64,000 nucleotides of DNA, taken from the NCBI GenBank assembly GCA_030248065.1, contig JASAMV010008941.1:1-64000 (forward strand), written 5' to 3'. This DNA is from Rhynchonema sp. JSB1_4. Taxonomy: Eukaryota; Nematoda; Chromadorea; Monhysterida; Xyalidae. The translations under genes and the position numbers were made by a program. The notes under the pieces were generated by a model, which was not told where the DNA came from, searched no databases, and worked only from the letters and a program-made list of their open reading frames with translations. This document shows positions 18,107 to 28,369 of the stretch, in pieces (the first letter of the stretch is position 1; every line of letters begins with the position of its first letter).

Positions 18107-18734
18107 GACTGAGACCCAACAGGCTCGCTATTTCACTAGCTAATTGCTCCGGGGTTTTCTTTTTGGCTTCCAGTACGTGCAACTTGTGTGCTGGTAACGT
18201 AAACACATCTGAATTTAGTAGCCAGTCATCATAGGCACATGACACAAGATTTAGGTAGCGTTTGTCTATGTGCTTGACTTCGCAATCCCTTCCGCGGTTC
18301 AAAATACGATTGTAGCACTCATCCACATCGCTGCGAATGTAAAAATAGTTTGTAAACAACGGACAGAATCGTCTAAAACGGTCAAGGCTGTAGAGCAAAA
18401 TATCCCTTTGTGCCTTGGTGAACAAGTGCCAATGAACGAACGAAAAAACGTAGATACTACTGTATATAGACCTCTCCAATATTATTACTTGCTTGTTGCT
18501 CAGGAGTGCACGTTCACAAACTTTAGCTAACGAGTCTAGTGCGTATAGCTGAAACACGAAGGCGTATTCTGCTTTGTTTTGATAGTACAGGTCCAAGAAA
18601 GTAAGCCAAGTCTGGTTAAGTGGCTCGGGTACTATGTAGACATCCGAATAAGACCCAAGTGCTTTCAATATGGTCGATTTTAATGCAGCAATGTTCCCAT
18701 CAACACAAGCAACTATTCTAGAAGGTCTATCCAT
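18063..18734 (-). CDS. Deoxynucleoside kinase-like protein with atypical P-loop
   Basis: 223 aa from ATG 18734. It resembles dNK/thymidine kinase 2-type enzymes: P-loop region DGNIAALKST, substrate motif VPEPLNQTW, ILERSIYSS (the ERS motif) and a lid region with Arg (RILNRGRDCEVKHIDKRY). In the P-loop the Gly before Lys is Leu and the preceding Gly-x-Gly is lost, so ATP binding may be altered. Active homologues phosphorylate deoxynucleosides for DNA synthesis. The open frame continues upstream to 19316 but that part lacks protein-like composition and is left out. Confidence 0.75.
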   Translation of the reverse strand: MDRPSRIVACVDGNIAALKSTILKALGSYSDVYIVPEPLNQTWLTFLDLYYQNKAEYAFVFQLYALDSLAKVCERALLSNKQVIILERSIYSSIYVFSFVHWHLFTKAQRDILLYSLDRFRRFCPLFTNYFYIRSDVDECYNRILNRGRDCEVKHIDKRYLNLVSCAYDDWLLNSDVFTLPAHKLHVLEAKKKTPEQLASEIASLLGLSHDTETVGLDDMSDA

Positions 18735-21169
18735 GACTGAAGAACAAACAAGAAACCAAAAACGTTTAAATGCTGTTGTTTTTTCAAAAAAAACATAAAC
18801 AATAAACAAATAAGAATAAACACACAGCTGTCCGATGATGACCTCACTGTAAGCATTGTTACACATTGTTGGACACATGTTTTTCGTGTCACACGTCGTG
18901 TGCACATAAAGACGAAGGCAACAAATTGTCACGTGTTGTTGTCTAGGGGCAAGCCGGAAAACCAAAAAAACAGCTTGTCCCTGACGCGACAACTTATTGT
19001 CTCCTCTCGTGCGCACACGGCGTCCGACCAAAATACCCGTACGCATATGAAGACAGAATGTCATATTACAACGCGATGGTACCAGCGAGGTGCGGACCAC
19101 AAACACCTCCCTGACGTCGCAACATAACATTCTGTGCTTGTACACGTGCAGCGGGCGCGCGTGGGACTGGAACGCAAAAAACATCGGACATCTGTGTGAG
19201 TTCAAACGCGTGAGTCTGTCGCTTCGGCAGCGTGTTTGTAAAAGTGAACAGTGCAAGAAGTGACAGAAACTACGCGACAGAACGCAACTGCCTGATTTGC
19301 AAGGCGTGTTATACATATATGAGCACAGAAAGTTATGTCACAGCGCGATGGTTACACATGTATAGCACGCAGGAGAATCAACAGGGACACCTAGGTAAGA
19401 AGAATTAACACCACAGAGAAAGCAAGAACACAAAACTAGTCAACTACACGTGGGAACACACAAAAAATAAATGACATGGTAGTGGAAAGTGTTGTTTAAA
19501 ACATCATTTGAAAAAGTTAACCCTGCGGGGCTAATAATTTAAAAAAACAGGATAATGACAACAATTGGTTGCCGAAAGTACGAGGTTGATCAGTGCCGAG
19601 CATATCTAGCAGAACTGATAAGCAAAAACCTATTTAAGAGCAAAAATATGTTTTTTGCTACTAAAAAACTACGGCATATACATAGCTAGCAGAACTAATA
19701 AACAAAAATCCGTTTAAAAGAATAACATGTACAGAATATCTATATCTATACATACATATATATACATACATATACATATATACACATATACATACATAGT
19801 TGCTATAAAACTATGTAGACCCGTCGGGCGTGGATATGTATCTATTTACAATGTACACGGAATGTCTAGAGACCCGTATTGTTGCGGCAAAAATATCGCA
19901 GTTGGTGAAAGGCGGCGGAATGTCCACTCCAATAAGGGAAAGCGACACACGTTCGTTCGTCGAACTGCTAAGGAGGCTGAAAATGGGAGAGGTGAGATTT
20001 TATTTTTTTACAAAAAAATACTGACTGGTGACACAAAATTTTACAATTCTTAATCCCCTTTTCGAAAAAAAACAGTTCTTTTTTTACTTAAAATATAGTA
20101 AAACGCATTCAAACAGCAAGCCTTAAACTTTCAACGCACCTGTGCGACTAAACTTCGTTCAATTTAGAAGCACCCGCAATTGGCAGCACTTTGTCACCGA
20201 TCGAACGAGTGACCTGCGTGTAGGACCGTCCCCGGTTGAGCACCCCGAAAATTTTCTCACAAATAACTTCTCCCTCTCTGACCTATGCACAATTCAGAAA
20301 TGTTTCTAATGTTTTGTACATACAGAGGGGAGGGGTTATTTTTTAATTTATTTTTCATGGAACCCAAATAAGGGGGACTTATTTGGCATTCTCAGGCAGT
20401 AACTTGACAAGCAGGCGGGGTTAAGTTAGGACAGGCATTGCATGCAACGTTAAGGCGAGCAAGCCATGATAAACATGCAACGTCACTTACTTTTGGCTAC
20501 GCATTGCACCACATTAACAGCTAAAAATGGAAACAAAATAAAAAGCAAAGACCGGGACAGAAGAAAAGCAGTAACAAACAAGAAAATGGAGAGACTGGAA
20601 TGAACCTTGAGGGTCTAGCTCGCTTCCACGAATCGCGGATCGTGACCCAGTTTTTTTTATTCCGGAGGGCAACGAATGTTGATGACGAATATCAGTCACC
20701 CCGGGGAGGGACTCGGACCGTGTCTCAAAGCCAGACTAACGTGATCGATGAAAACTCTGTCCCGTTACGCTGCTCTTAATAAGTTGCCCGTAATCTAACG
20801 TCATAAAAACGTGCTCCGTAGCCTTCATGTGATGATGCTCTTCGGCTCATTTCAGTACTTTTGTTCATATCGTCCCTTCATGTCCAAAAACAACAACTTT
20901 GCTCTTCCGCCACACCCTGCTCCGAACACTGAATTGTCTACTTCAGACGTGGTCAACGCAAGGGGACGACCAACATCGCTGACGCCGCTTTAATTGAGCA
21001 CACTATGCACGGTGGCGTTAACTACATTGAAAGAGGTCTTGGCTCGGGACCAAAACCGTGCGGTTCGGAAAATAAATCGCTTCGTTGCCGAGGTGTTTAT
21101 ATTGTGCCCTGTTTAGGAATTTGTTTACAATGGAATCGGCCTACAAAAACGAAAGTTTAGATTCCTTTC
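18735..21169. other. 2.4-kb region of inner element without a confident gene
   Basis: In an otherwise compact element this stretch has no convincing coding frame. It contains an AT/CA microsatellite at about 19736-19797, A/T-rich DNA at 19500-19740 and 20040-20100, and two pairs of short purine runs. A 64-aa plus-strand frame (19830-20024) is open but has no recognisable features. It might hold spliced exons, a regulatory region or a non-coding RNA; I see no evidence to choose. Confidence 0.4.
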
Positions 21170-21766
21170 ATGCCAAAAATGTTGTGTAGTTTGGAAGGAA
21201 TTTCGGGAATAAAGAAAACTGAAACTGCGACATTGTTGTGTCAAAAGTTGCGGTCCGAACACATCCCATCCTGTATGTTCAGCTTTCCCGCCTATGAAAG
21301 CGACACGGGAGTAGTATTGAAAAAATGGCTAGCTGAGGAAAAATACCCACCAGAACTGCTGCATATGTTAATGTCCGCCAACCGCTACGAAGCTCAAAAC
21401 GCAATCTCGAATGCCATAAATTCTGGTGCCGTTGTCATAGCTGACAGATATCTGGACTCCAATTTAGCAATAGGCTCGGCCAAGGGTCTGCCGCGCTACT
21501 GGCTGCACATGCTGGATGAGAGACTAACGTCGAAACCTAATGTGACATTCTACATAGACAAAGTGCCCAATGAGTCCATGTACGCTGAAGATCGAAAAGA
21601 CAAACATGAAACTTTGCAGCTACAAAATTTGATCCGACAAGAATTTTTGAAGTTATTGCAAGAAAATAACAATTGGTTTTTGTTCTATGCTGACGATGAC
21701 CCCGATGTTTTGATAAGCGACATGGCCAATCTAATAAAATCTCTGATTCCCGTGCCCAAAATTTAG
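21170..21766 (+). CDS. dTMP kinase-like protein with atypical P-loop
   Basis: 198 aa, ATG at 21170. The P-loop region reads EGISGIKKTE, where the family has EG-x-D-x-x-GK-(S/T)T, so the Gly before Lys is Lys. The DR(Y/H) signature is clear and well conserved (IADRYLDSNLAIGSAKGL), as is an FPAYESDTG substrate segment. Active homologues convert dTMP to dTDP. It is the only plus-strand gene in the right half of the inner element and is followed by AATAAA at 21843-21848. Together with the kinase and dUTPase genes it suggests control of nucleotide supply. Confidence 0.82.
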   Translation: MPKMLCSLEGISGIKKTETATLLCQKLRSEHIPSCMFSFPAYESDTGVVLKKWLAEEKYPPELLHMLMSANRYEAQNAISNAINSGAVVIADRYLDSNLAIGSAKGLPRYWLHMLDERLTSKPNVTFYIDKVPNESMYAEDRKDKHETLQLQNLIRQEFLKLLQENNNWFLFYADDDPDVLISDMANLIKSLIPVPKI

Positions 21767-21884
21767 TTTTTATTAGTTTAATCACGAATATGTATGCATA
21801 AGCAATATTGTGTGTGATAACGAATAATGAAATGAATAGAACAATAAAACTCAATTATTCATATTCGAAGCAATAAATACAAAA

Positions 21885-22615
21885 TCAGGCCAGCGGTGTG
21901 GACGCGAAGACTGGACGGAACGTGTGCGAGAGGATCATCTCGTTTGAAATGTCAGGCCAATCACGCCGTAATCTTTCTGCAGTTAGTGATCCGAAGACTC
22001 CCTTATTTTTTTTGCGCTTGTACAGGAATGTAAGATAACTCAGTAACGCAGACAAACACGCTGATACAAGCGATGTGATCAAACCAATAGTGATGTCATT
22101 AGAGCTACAGATACGACCTGCCACCGAATCGGCTCTCAAATTTGAAAAATAAGCACACGGGCCCAAGTCATAATCCCGGAGTCCATGTTGACGTTCAAGG
22201 TGGTGAATAAACGATGAGATGACATTGTCGGAAGGGCATGATGCGCCAGGCTCAAGTGCCAATTGAAATGTGACGATTCGCCTGAAAAGTCAGAAAGACA
22301 TTATTGTTGGTCAAGCGTTGTGCGCCAGCACACATTGCAACGATGTTTCATGCGTTGCTTTCGCGCTGTTGAACCGCCCGCCTGTGAAAACAGCCACATC
22401 TTTGTGAAACATCAGCCAGCGCAAAATTGTGCAGGAAAAAGCTCAATCTTTAAATGGGGCTTCACTCTTGTAATTCTGACTTACAGGCCAGGCTCCAAAT
22501 CAGTCGAATCAGGAATTTCGGCACAAATTAATTGATCATGGCGCTTCACGAATTCGCAATCAGCAGCATTACACGACAAGCCCAACAGTGAAATGATTAT
22601 GATGACAATCAGCAT
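21885..22615 (-). CDS. Spliced type I membrane glycoprotein, short paralogue (GP2)
   Basis: Exon 1 is 22615-22485 (signal peptide MLIVIIIISLLGLSCNA, then a CEF...C motif; donor CT|GTAAGT). Exon 2 is 22281-21885 (acceptor GACTTTTCAG). The junction is phase 2 on both sides and the joined frame is open, about 175 aa. A transmembrane helix (GLITSLVSACLSALLSYLTFLY) is followed by KRKK and a 40-residue cytoplasmic tail. The ectodomain start is similar to that of GP1 (24.06-25.91 kb): C-E-F-(V/L)-(K/R)-x-H-x-Q-x-x-C-A, and the second exons begin (L/V)R(I/V)xTF. The two are therefore paralogues. A surface or envelope role is inferred. Confidence 0.65.
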
Positions 22616-22720
22616 GATGTAGACAACCACCGCAAAATGACGGTAACGATAACGATAACGATAATCCTGGAAAAGTAACCGAGATTGATGACGTTGTAAC
22701 CCAAATTCACAAAAAACCGG

Positions 22721-23969
22721 TCAGTTCAGAAAAAAAACAAAAAAACACAACACACAGGCAGTATTGCAGGAGGAAACTCTCTTGCAGATGCGTGCGCACC
22801 AAAACCACACACCAGACATGACAAGTAGAGAGACCAGGAAGAGTGCAACAGAGATGACGCCCTGAAATAGACAGTAAGCGCTTATGTTCTCTGTTCTGCT
22901 CTGCATGTTGTGCACATCTGAATATGTAAGACTCACCACCCATATGTCTCTTTCCCACAGATCAACCGTCAGGACAGGCTCATTTACGGCTGCGGGCTGA
23001 AATTCGGACTCAAAATCCAACAGTGCAAACCCCCAGTTGGCTTGTGAACACTGATTATTCTGGAGTCTGGGCTCAGATCCAATCCTGTTTGCAATCTGAC
23101 AAATTTGTCCGGTGTCAGTGCATGCCCTGTGTACCCATTCATTTGAGGATACTTTTTGGATTGGGCTTGTATGGCTTGGGTGTCCAGTTCACTTTCATAC
23201 TGTCCGGCTTTTTCCTCCAAATACACAGTCATTTGGTGTGGAATAAGATTACGCAAACCGTGGATTTTTTGTTGAAATTCTTTCGTGTCTTTAGATTGAC
23301 ATTTCACAAACATTAGGCTTACAATGCAAAACGAATAATCCTCATCGTGATTCATGTATATGGTTTGTTCCCATAACAGTTGCAAAACTTTGAACGCCGC
23401 GATTTCCACTAGACTTCTGCGGAAAGACGGTACGGGCGTGTCGGGGGGTATGTTAATTTGGTGCACCTCTGAATCGCTGTGCATCCTCATGTTTCGTTTC
23501 AACCATGGGTCACAACAAGAACAAAGAGCCATTGAAAACTAACGTCAGGCGAGGAAGGTTTAGCATTCGAATGGGTGCCAACTTCTGCGTTCAACATCTG
23601 TTCCTGGAATGGTGCCAGCGCTATAACAAAAACAGCACTACCAGCCTACAGCAGTTGTGTGCGGTGGGACACAAAACATGCTATGTATACTTACGTCTGC
23701 CGTGGTGACCTCATCAGCCGTTGACGCTGCGACAAACACGCCTGAGGACTGTTTATTTGGTACCAAATTCTAAAGAGAAGGGTACCTGCAATAAAAATTG
23801 CTTTCTCGTCACAGTGCGACATGAGTCCACTCACTGTTTGTGGATCGAATGCGCCCATGGTTGTGATTGGGAGTACTTGTTTGTCCCTCTGCTGTTCATT
23901 CCTAGCAATATTCTGCTCTTTTGTCTGGACCGTGTGATTTCGATCGCCATCCTTGTATAGCTTGTTTGT
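22721..23969 (-). CDS. Exon cluster ending in a transmembrane exon (GP1 3' exons or separate gene)
   Basis: Candidate exons with good splice sites and compatible phases: 23969-23786 (acceptor CGTTCCAG, donor GCAG|GTACCC), 23726-23695 (donor GAC|GTAAGT), 23603-23544 (acceptor CATTCCAG), one from about 23530 to 23153 (start unresolved), 23084-22937 (donor GTG|GTGAGT), and 22861-22721 (acceptor CTATTTCAG), which encodes GVISVALFLVSLLVMSGVWF, a membrane helix followed by CARICKR. Introns are about 60-75 nt. No signal peptide is seen just upstream, so these may be alternative 3' exons of GP1. A 182-aa uninterrupted frame with ATG 23532 is an alternative reading. Confidence 0.45.
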
Positions 23970-24059
23970 CTGGAACGATAGTCGCAAAAATATGTTTGTA
24001 TGTATGTATGTCCGTCGCATAAAACCGCTGCAAGGACAAGGGGGGGGGAGGAGACGTGA

Positions 24060-25906
24060 AACACAGTGGTAAAATAAAAGCCAGCTAATGACAAGAGCCA
24101 AACAACCTGACTAAACACGAGAAGCACTCCCCCAGTGTCTCTCTGAAATCCTCAGCATGAATAACAAAAAGACCATTGTCACTTCCAATAAACTGCACCT
24201 TGTTGGTCTTCCTATCTGACGCTGTGGTCATGTTGTGCACAATCACGTCATGTTGTCCAGGCTGCGTTTTTTGAAAGATATAATGGGTATTGTGGTGTGC
24301 TAATACTACCCCAGACATACTTTTGAAACATCAGTAGTCAGATTTGATGACGTGCGGCTGTCTGTCACCACCACCGGCTCAACTTGGATCTAGAAAAAAA
24401 GAATGCATATTGCATGTAATACAGTACCATGGCACTTACGCTTGCCCTTGAAACATCTGCAGTCTGATTTGATGACGTGTGGCTCTCTATCACCAACATG
24501 GGCTCATCTTGCATCTGAAAAAGAAGGAATGCGTACGGTGTAATACAATACCATGGGGCTTACGCTCACCTTTGAAACATCAGCAGTCCGATTTAATGAC
24601 GTGTGGCTGTCTTTCACCACCAAGTGCTCAGCTTGCATCTAGAAAAAACAATGCATATTGCGATATGATACCGTGTCGTGTGCATTTAGGGGCACCTTTG
24701 AAACATCGGCGGTCTGATTTAGTGACGTGCGATTGTCTGTAGCCACCTCTAGCCCGTTTTTCACCTGGACACGAAAGAATATACATTGCCACAAACGATC
24801 ATGCCAACATGCACCTGTGACCAACCCGGGAAACATCAGCTGTCCGATCGAGTGACGTGTGATTTCCTGTCAATGCGGTGATCAAATGCTTCGCTTTCTG
24901 AAGACACGAGATTCTACAGTGCATGATGAAAATCGGTGTTTAAAAGAGACTTTTACCTTCTCAACTTTATATCCCATTCTAATTTGGGGTGCACTAGGTT
25001 GGCTGACTTGTGTATCATCCAAATGGTCCTAAAATTCAATAGATGGTTATTCTTTCATCTTCCCCCGAATATCGCATGAAATGACCGCCACTTCACCTGT
25101 TCCGCGCGCGTTTTGTTTTCTTGTTCGTCGATAGAACGATGAGAGACCTAAACACCTCATTAGTTGTTCATTGTGCACTTCACCATTGCTAAGTAAACGC
25201 TCACCCCCACTGTTTTTGTCGTCGCAACGTTTTTGGTCCTTATTTTGCCTGACGTCATGTTGACTTGATTCAGTAACCGTCCCGGTTTTCCTGTCTGCAT
25301 GATTTACGCATATAAAAAGCAAAAACAGTTTTGGGAACAAAGTGTGCCTAATTTTCAACGCACTAAACCGGTTTTTGTGTTGCGTGCTTGGCGCCCAAAG
25401 TCTCCAACAGAAAGTCACTTGCTTTTCAAACCAAAAAAACGAAATGCCAGTATAAAACCGAACCCCTGCAGTCACGGTGCCATTGCATCCGGGTGTAAAC
25501 ACCCTACCACGAGGCTGGTGCTGTAAAATGATCACGTCAGTTCTTTTTTTCATTTTGTTGCTTTTGATTCTTTTCCGTAGTGCAAAAAATCCATACTTTT
25601 TTGAACGTGTCAATGATTTGTTTCCATTCCTCGCTGTGCTGTACGCAATAGTGCTCGGCAGAAACAGCTACACGAAACGTCCAGACGCGACTGTAAAGTT
25701 CTATGTTTATTTTTCTTGAAAAATAGCTACGTTAGATAGTAAATTCCACATCCTTACACATTCTCCGAATACCGGGTAAGTTCAGCATTGGTCGGCAAGC
25801 GATTAGCACAAGTCCACTGTTTGTGAGCGCGAAGAAACTCACACGCTGTCGCTTGTTGCACAACGCCAAGTAACGACAATAACAGAACAATGCCATTAAT
25901 TTTCAT
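24060..25906 (-). CDS. Multi-exon type I membrane glycoprotein with repeated stalk exons (GP1)
   Basis: Exon 1, 25906-25758: signal peptide (MKINGIVLLLSLLGVVQQAT) and CEF...C motif, donor GT|GTAAGG. Exon 2, 25690-25597. Exon 3 starts 25520 (acceptor ATTTTACAG); its end is unresolved. Then 25028-24957, five repeat exons between 24897 and 24321, 24261-24199, and an exon starting at 24142 that encodes a membrane helix (GGVLLVFSQVVWLLSLAGFYF). From 25028 on all resolved junctions are phase 0, and resolved introns are 52-76 nt except the larger gap after exon 3. The repeat exons carry many N-x-T/S sites. The product looks like a heavily glycosylated surface protein. The 3' end is uncertain because compatible exons continue to 22.7 kb. 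Confidence 0.6.
24321..24897 (-). repeat. Tandem array of five phase-0 mini-exons encoding a 23-24-aa repeat
   Basis: Exons: 24897-24826 (72 nt), 24764-24696, 24638-24570, 24514-24446 and 24389-24321 (69 nt each), separated by introns of 56-61 nt. Each encodes a version of (N/S)xTS(L/S)(D/N)xT(A/T)DVS(K/R). Acceptors are TCTAG or TTCAG types. Four donors are GT; the one after 24446 is GC (GCAAGC). Exon and intron duplicate together with a period of about 125-130 nt, so the array grew by unequal exchange of exon-intron units. Confidence 0.75.
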
Positions 25907-26473
25907 TTTTCAAATTTTTTCTCGGTCCTGAAAATCAAACCCCTTAGTTTGGCTGTGATCCTCTGATTATCCTACACGGGGTTTCAATTTCTGGAGCCCA
26001 AACAAATGGTCATAAATAGGCACACAACACAAAAAAGCGTGAGCACAGCAAGTGGGACGATGACTTCTTATTTTTGCATGACGCATCAATAAAACAGGAG
26101 AGTGGTCCACTGACGATGACCTGTCTTGTTCGGTCTTGCTACCAAGCAAGTCTTGCACTAAACTGAAAAGCGCATGAAAAGGTTAGGGCCTGCTGTTCTC
26201 TGTTATCGAAAAGTTTTTTGAAACACACATAAAAAAGAAGATATATGTATGTAGTGACTTTAAGACAAACCAAAACACAGATGCCCTGTAAAGAATGTGC
26301 TAAACACAGTTTCTGGGTGATAACACTGTAGCTTGATAGCCCTGCCGGGGGGCGGCACGTGATCATCTGGTGCATTTACGATGTCAGCGTGAAAACAACA
26401 ATTTTAAAGTAAAAACGGTCGACGAAGTGTGGGGAGGGGAGGGCTAATGTCAGCACATTCTTTACAAAACCTC
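25907..26473. other. Spacer between glycoprotein locus and F-box gene
   Basis: About 560 nt with only short frames. A minus-strand frame at 26139-26375 contains a hydrophobic stretch that could be a membrane exon, but no splice context supports it. Confidence 0.35.
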
Positions 26474-27871
26474 TTAAAACGCAGTCATCTTATCACGATA
26501 TAGTTCCGGCAGCAACAGTTTGTTGGTGATGACCACTGACGTCGTCAGATTTCCAGTTCGTATCTCACAGAGCGCATCATCCTCGACGTTGTTCAACAAC
26601 AAGTCTGCCGACAGCGCCATAGCGTCAAAATCGAAACTTGTAGCAATGTGACAAACGTGCCCGCCTGGGGATGCGAGTGTCGATTTCACTGCCTGAAGCA
26701 GTATGGCAGTGGGCACAGTCGCATCGCGCTCAGCTGGATCGTTCGATAGAATCGTTGTCTGACGCAAGCTGGGCAGCGAGCCTGGGATTAAAAATAACTT
26801 CAGATATGCAGGACATAGCATTGTGTTGGGACAGAAAAGCGACAAATGTTCGAGGCCAGTCAGAGACGAGACTGCATCGCGAACGCAGTTGTCTTCTGCT
26901 GGACCCTTGCGTTTCTGACCCAACTCCGGTAGATATAACTTCAAAGTTTTGAGATTGATTAGTTTGTCCAATAGGGAAGCCAAAATTGTGTATGGCTCAA
27001 CGCGCAGCGTCAGCGAATGCAGTTTGCCATATCCACGCAATAATTGGTTCATCATCTTGACACACTGACGCATTCGGCCTGTTGGGTCGCCAAACGTGTG
27101 TCGACGTTCAAGTTGACCAGCTAAAATAGTAAGGCCAGTTAAATTCGGCAGGTGTTTGAGCGCTTGGACAACGGCCAACAGCAAGGGATAGTCGATGTGA
27201 TACACACTGATGTGCAGTTTTTGAAGCTTGGCAGGCTGAAATTCGTTGAACTGATGTTCGAGCACGTTAATCGTGCTTTTGTCAATTCGTGGTGCGAAAA
27301 GTACAAACTCGACCAGCCGTGGAAACGTTGCGCAAAAAACGTTGAACAGCGACCGATACACCTGCACGCCGGCGGCCTTGGAGTCTCCGTGAATAGCCTG
27401 CCGAAGTGACAGTTTACGGATTTGGGGGCCAACAAGGCTGATAAACGGCCAGAGATCTTTGATTGTATATGCTGGTCTAATATTCAGGTCATGATTATTG
27501 ATTTTGCACTTGAACCAGCCGTTATCGCTGACTTCTTTTAGCTCCATATCATTGTATCCTTTCCACACCGATGGTAAGTGCAATCCCCTTCTAAAGTGCT
27601 TACTCGCTCTACTGCAGATGAACTTGTCTTTCACACTCAGAAATTGCATGATCAAGACCATGAGATCCTTATTGCCAAAGACCTTGCCCGCCAAGCCTGA
27701 GTTCGGTAGCTTTCCGGTGCTCACGGGGTGCAAGTTTGGGTGAAATGAGTCGGCCGGCCAAAGGGCAGAAGGTTTGAGCTCCGTATCGCTGTCATTTATG
27801 TATTCGTTGACAACCTGTTGTGTGAGCGCATCCACACATGACACGTCATCGGCCATTTCACAGTCGGTCAT
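26474..27871 (-). CDS. F-box / leucine-rich repeat protein
   Basis: 465 aa, ATG at 27871. Residues about 66-108 form an F-box (DLMVLIMQFLSVKDKFICS..., then a conserved Trp in LPSVWKGY). Residues about 150-400 contain irregular leucine-rich repeats (IRKLSLRQ, LQKLHISVY, LTGLTILAG, LHSLTLRVE, LKTLKLYLP, LEHLSLFCP). F-box proteins link Skp1-Cullin1 ubiquitin ligases to substrates through such repeats, so the element may redirect host protein degradation. No introns seen. It is the largest accessory gene of the inner element, and lies between the glycoproteins and the Bcl-2-like gene on the same strand. Confidence 0.75.
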   Translation of the reverse strand: MTDCEMADDVSCVDALTQQVVNEYINDSDTELKPSALWPADSFHPNLHPVSTGKLPNSGLAGKVFGNKDLMVLIMQFLSVKDKFICSRASKHFRRGLHLPSVWKGYNDMELKEVSDNGWFKCKINNHDLNIRPAYTIKDLWPFISLVGPQIRKLSLRQAIHGDSKAAGVQVYRSLFNVFCATFPRLVEFVLFAPRIDKSTINVLEHQFNEFQPAKLQKLHISVYHIDYPLLLAVVQALKHLPNLTGLTILAGQLERRHTFGDPTGRMRQCVKMMNQLLRGYGKLHSLTLRVEPYTILASLLDKLINLKTLKLYLPELGQKRKGPAEDNCVRDAVSSLTGLEHLSLFCPNTMLCPAYLKLFLIPGSLPSLRQTTILSNDPAERDATVPTAILLQAVKSTLASPGGHVCHIATSFDFDAMALSADLLLNNVEDDALCEIRTGNLTTSVVITNKLLLPELYRDKMTAF

Positions 27872-27892
27872 GTTTGCATCCTGAATTAAGTA

Positions 27893-28369
27893 TTACGACA
27901 TAATACACAAGTTAAATGCTTTGCTCCTTCTGCATTTGGAACTGTGATAATAAACATGGAAACAATGTCCTCTGAATGGGCGTGAGAATGAACACCAACA
28001 TATGGGTATGCATACGTGGCGATTGCATAAGCTAAACGCCACGGACCGAATAGTTTCAATGTTGATGAAGCCAGAGCACGCGAGCGTTTTCCAAGCAGTT
28101 TCTGCGAACTGAACAAAGTTGGGCCTCTTGTTCAGCGAAAGATATGGCCTAAGAAACGACTGTGAATTTCTAATTGCATAGACATTGTATACAGAACTTC
28201 GTTCGTATACTGTGTCAACATCATAAATTTCGCTCAAAACTTGACAAAATTCTTCAAACGATGGATCCTTTGCTTGATGAATGCTCCAAACATGATGGAT
28301 TGAGTATTTGGTGCGGCACATGTGTCCACGCGTAACACTATAATTATCAAACCACATTTTCAACTGCAT
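27893..28369 (-). CDS. 158-aa protein of unknown function, possibly a diverged Bcl-2 relative
   Basis: ATG at 28369, overlapping the end of the Bcl-2-like gene by 23 nt. The N-terminal 110 residues look globular and helical (FEEFCQVLSEIYDVDTVYERSS, FVQFAETAW...). The last 45 residues are Cys/His-rich and less convincing, and a second minus-strand frame (27886-28116) is open alongside. A GTATGC donor and ATTCAG acceptor 44 nt apart in this part could be an intron. A resemblance of FINIETIRSVAFSLC to a BH1 helix suggests a tandem paralogue of the neighbour, but this is weak. Confidence 0.4.
   Translation of the reverse strand: MQLKMWFDNYSVTRGHMCRTKYSIHHVWSIHQAKDPSFEEFCQVLSEIYDVDTVYERSSVYNVYAIRNSQSFLRPYLSLNKRPNFVQFAETAWKTLACSGFINIETIRSVAFSLCNRHVCIPICWCSFSRPFRGHCFHVYYHSSKCRRSKAFNLCIMS

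Noticed and set aside
18735..19316. Upstream extension of the kinase open frame
   Set aside because: Cys/Arg-rich, low-quality composition; kinase similarity begins at ATG 18734 with the P-loop close behind.
19830..20024. 64-aa plus-strand frame in the gene-poor gap
   Set aside because: No domain, no regulatory context; such a frame is expected by chance in 2.4 kb.
24321..24897. CRISPR-like regular repeats
   Set aside because: The repeated parts are exons with splice sites and the intervals are similar introns, not unique spacers; the sequence is eukaryotic.
25528..25719. Plus-strand frame with a hydrophobic start (MITSVLFFILLLL)
   Set aside because: It is antisense to GP1 exon 2 and its introns, which have phase-consistent splice sites and a paralogue in GP2.
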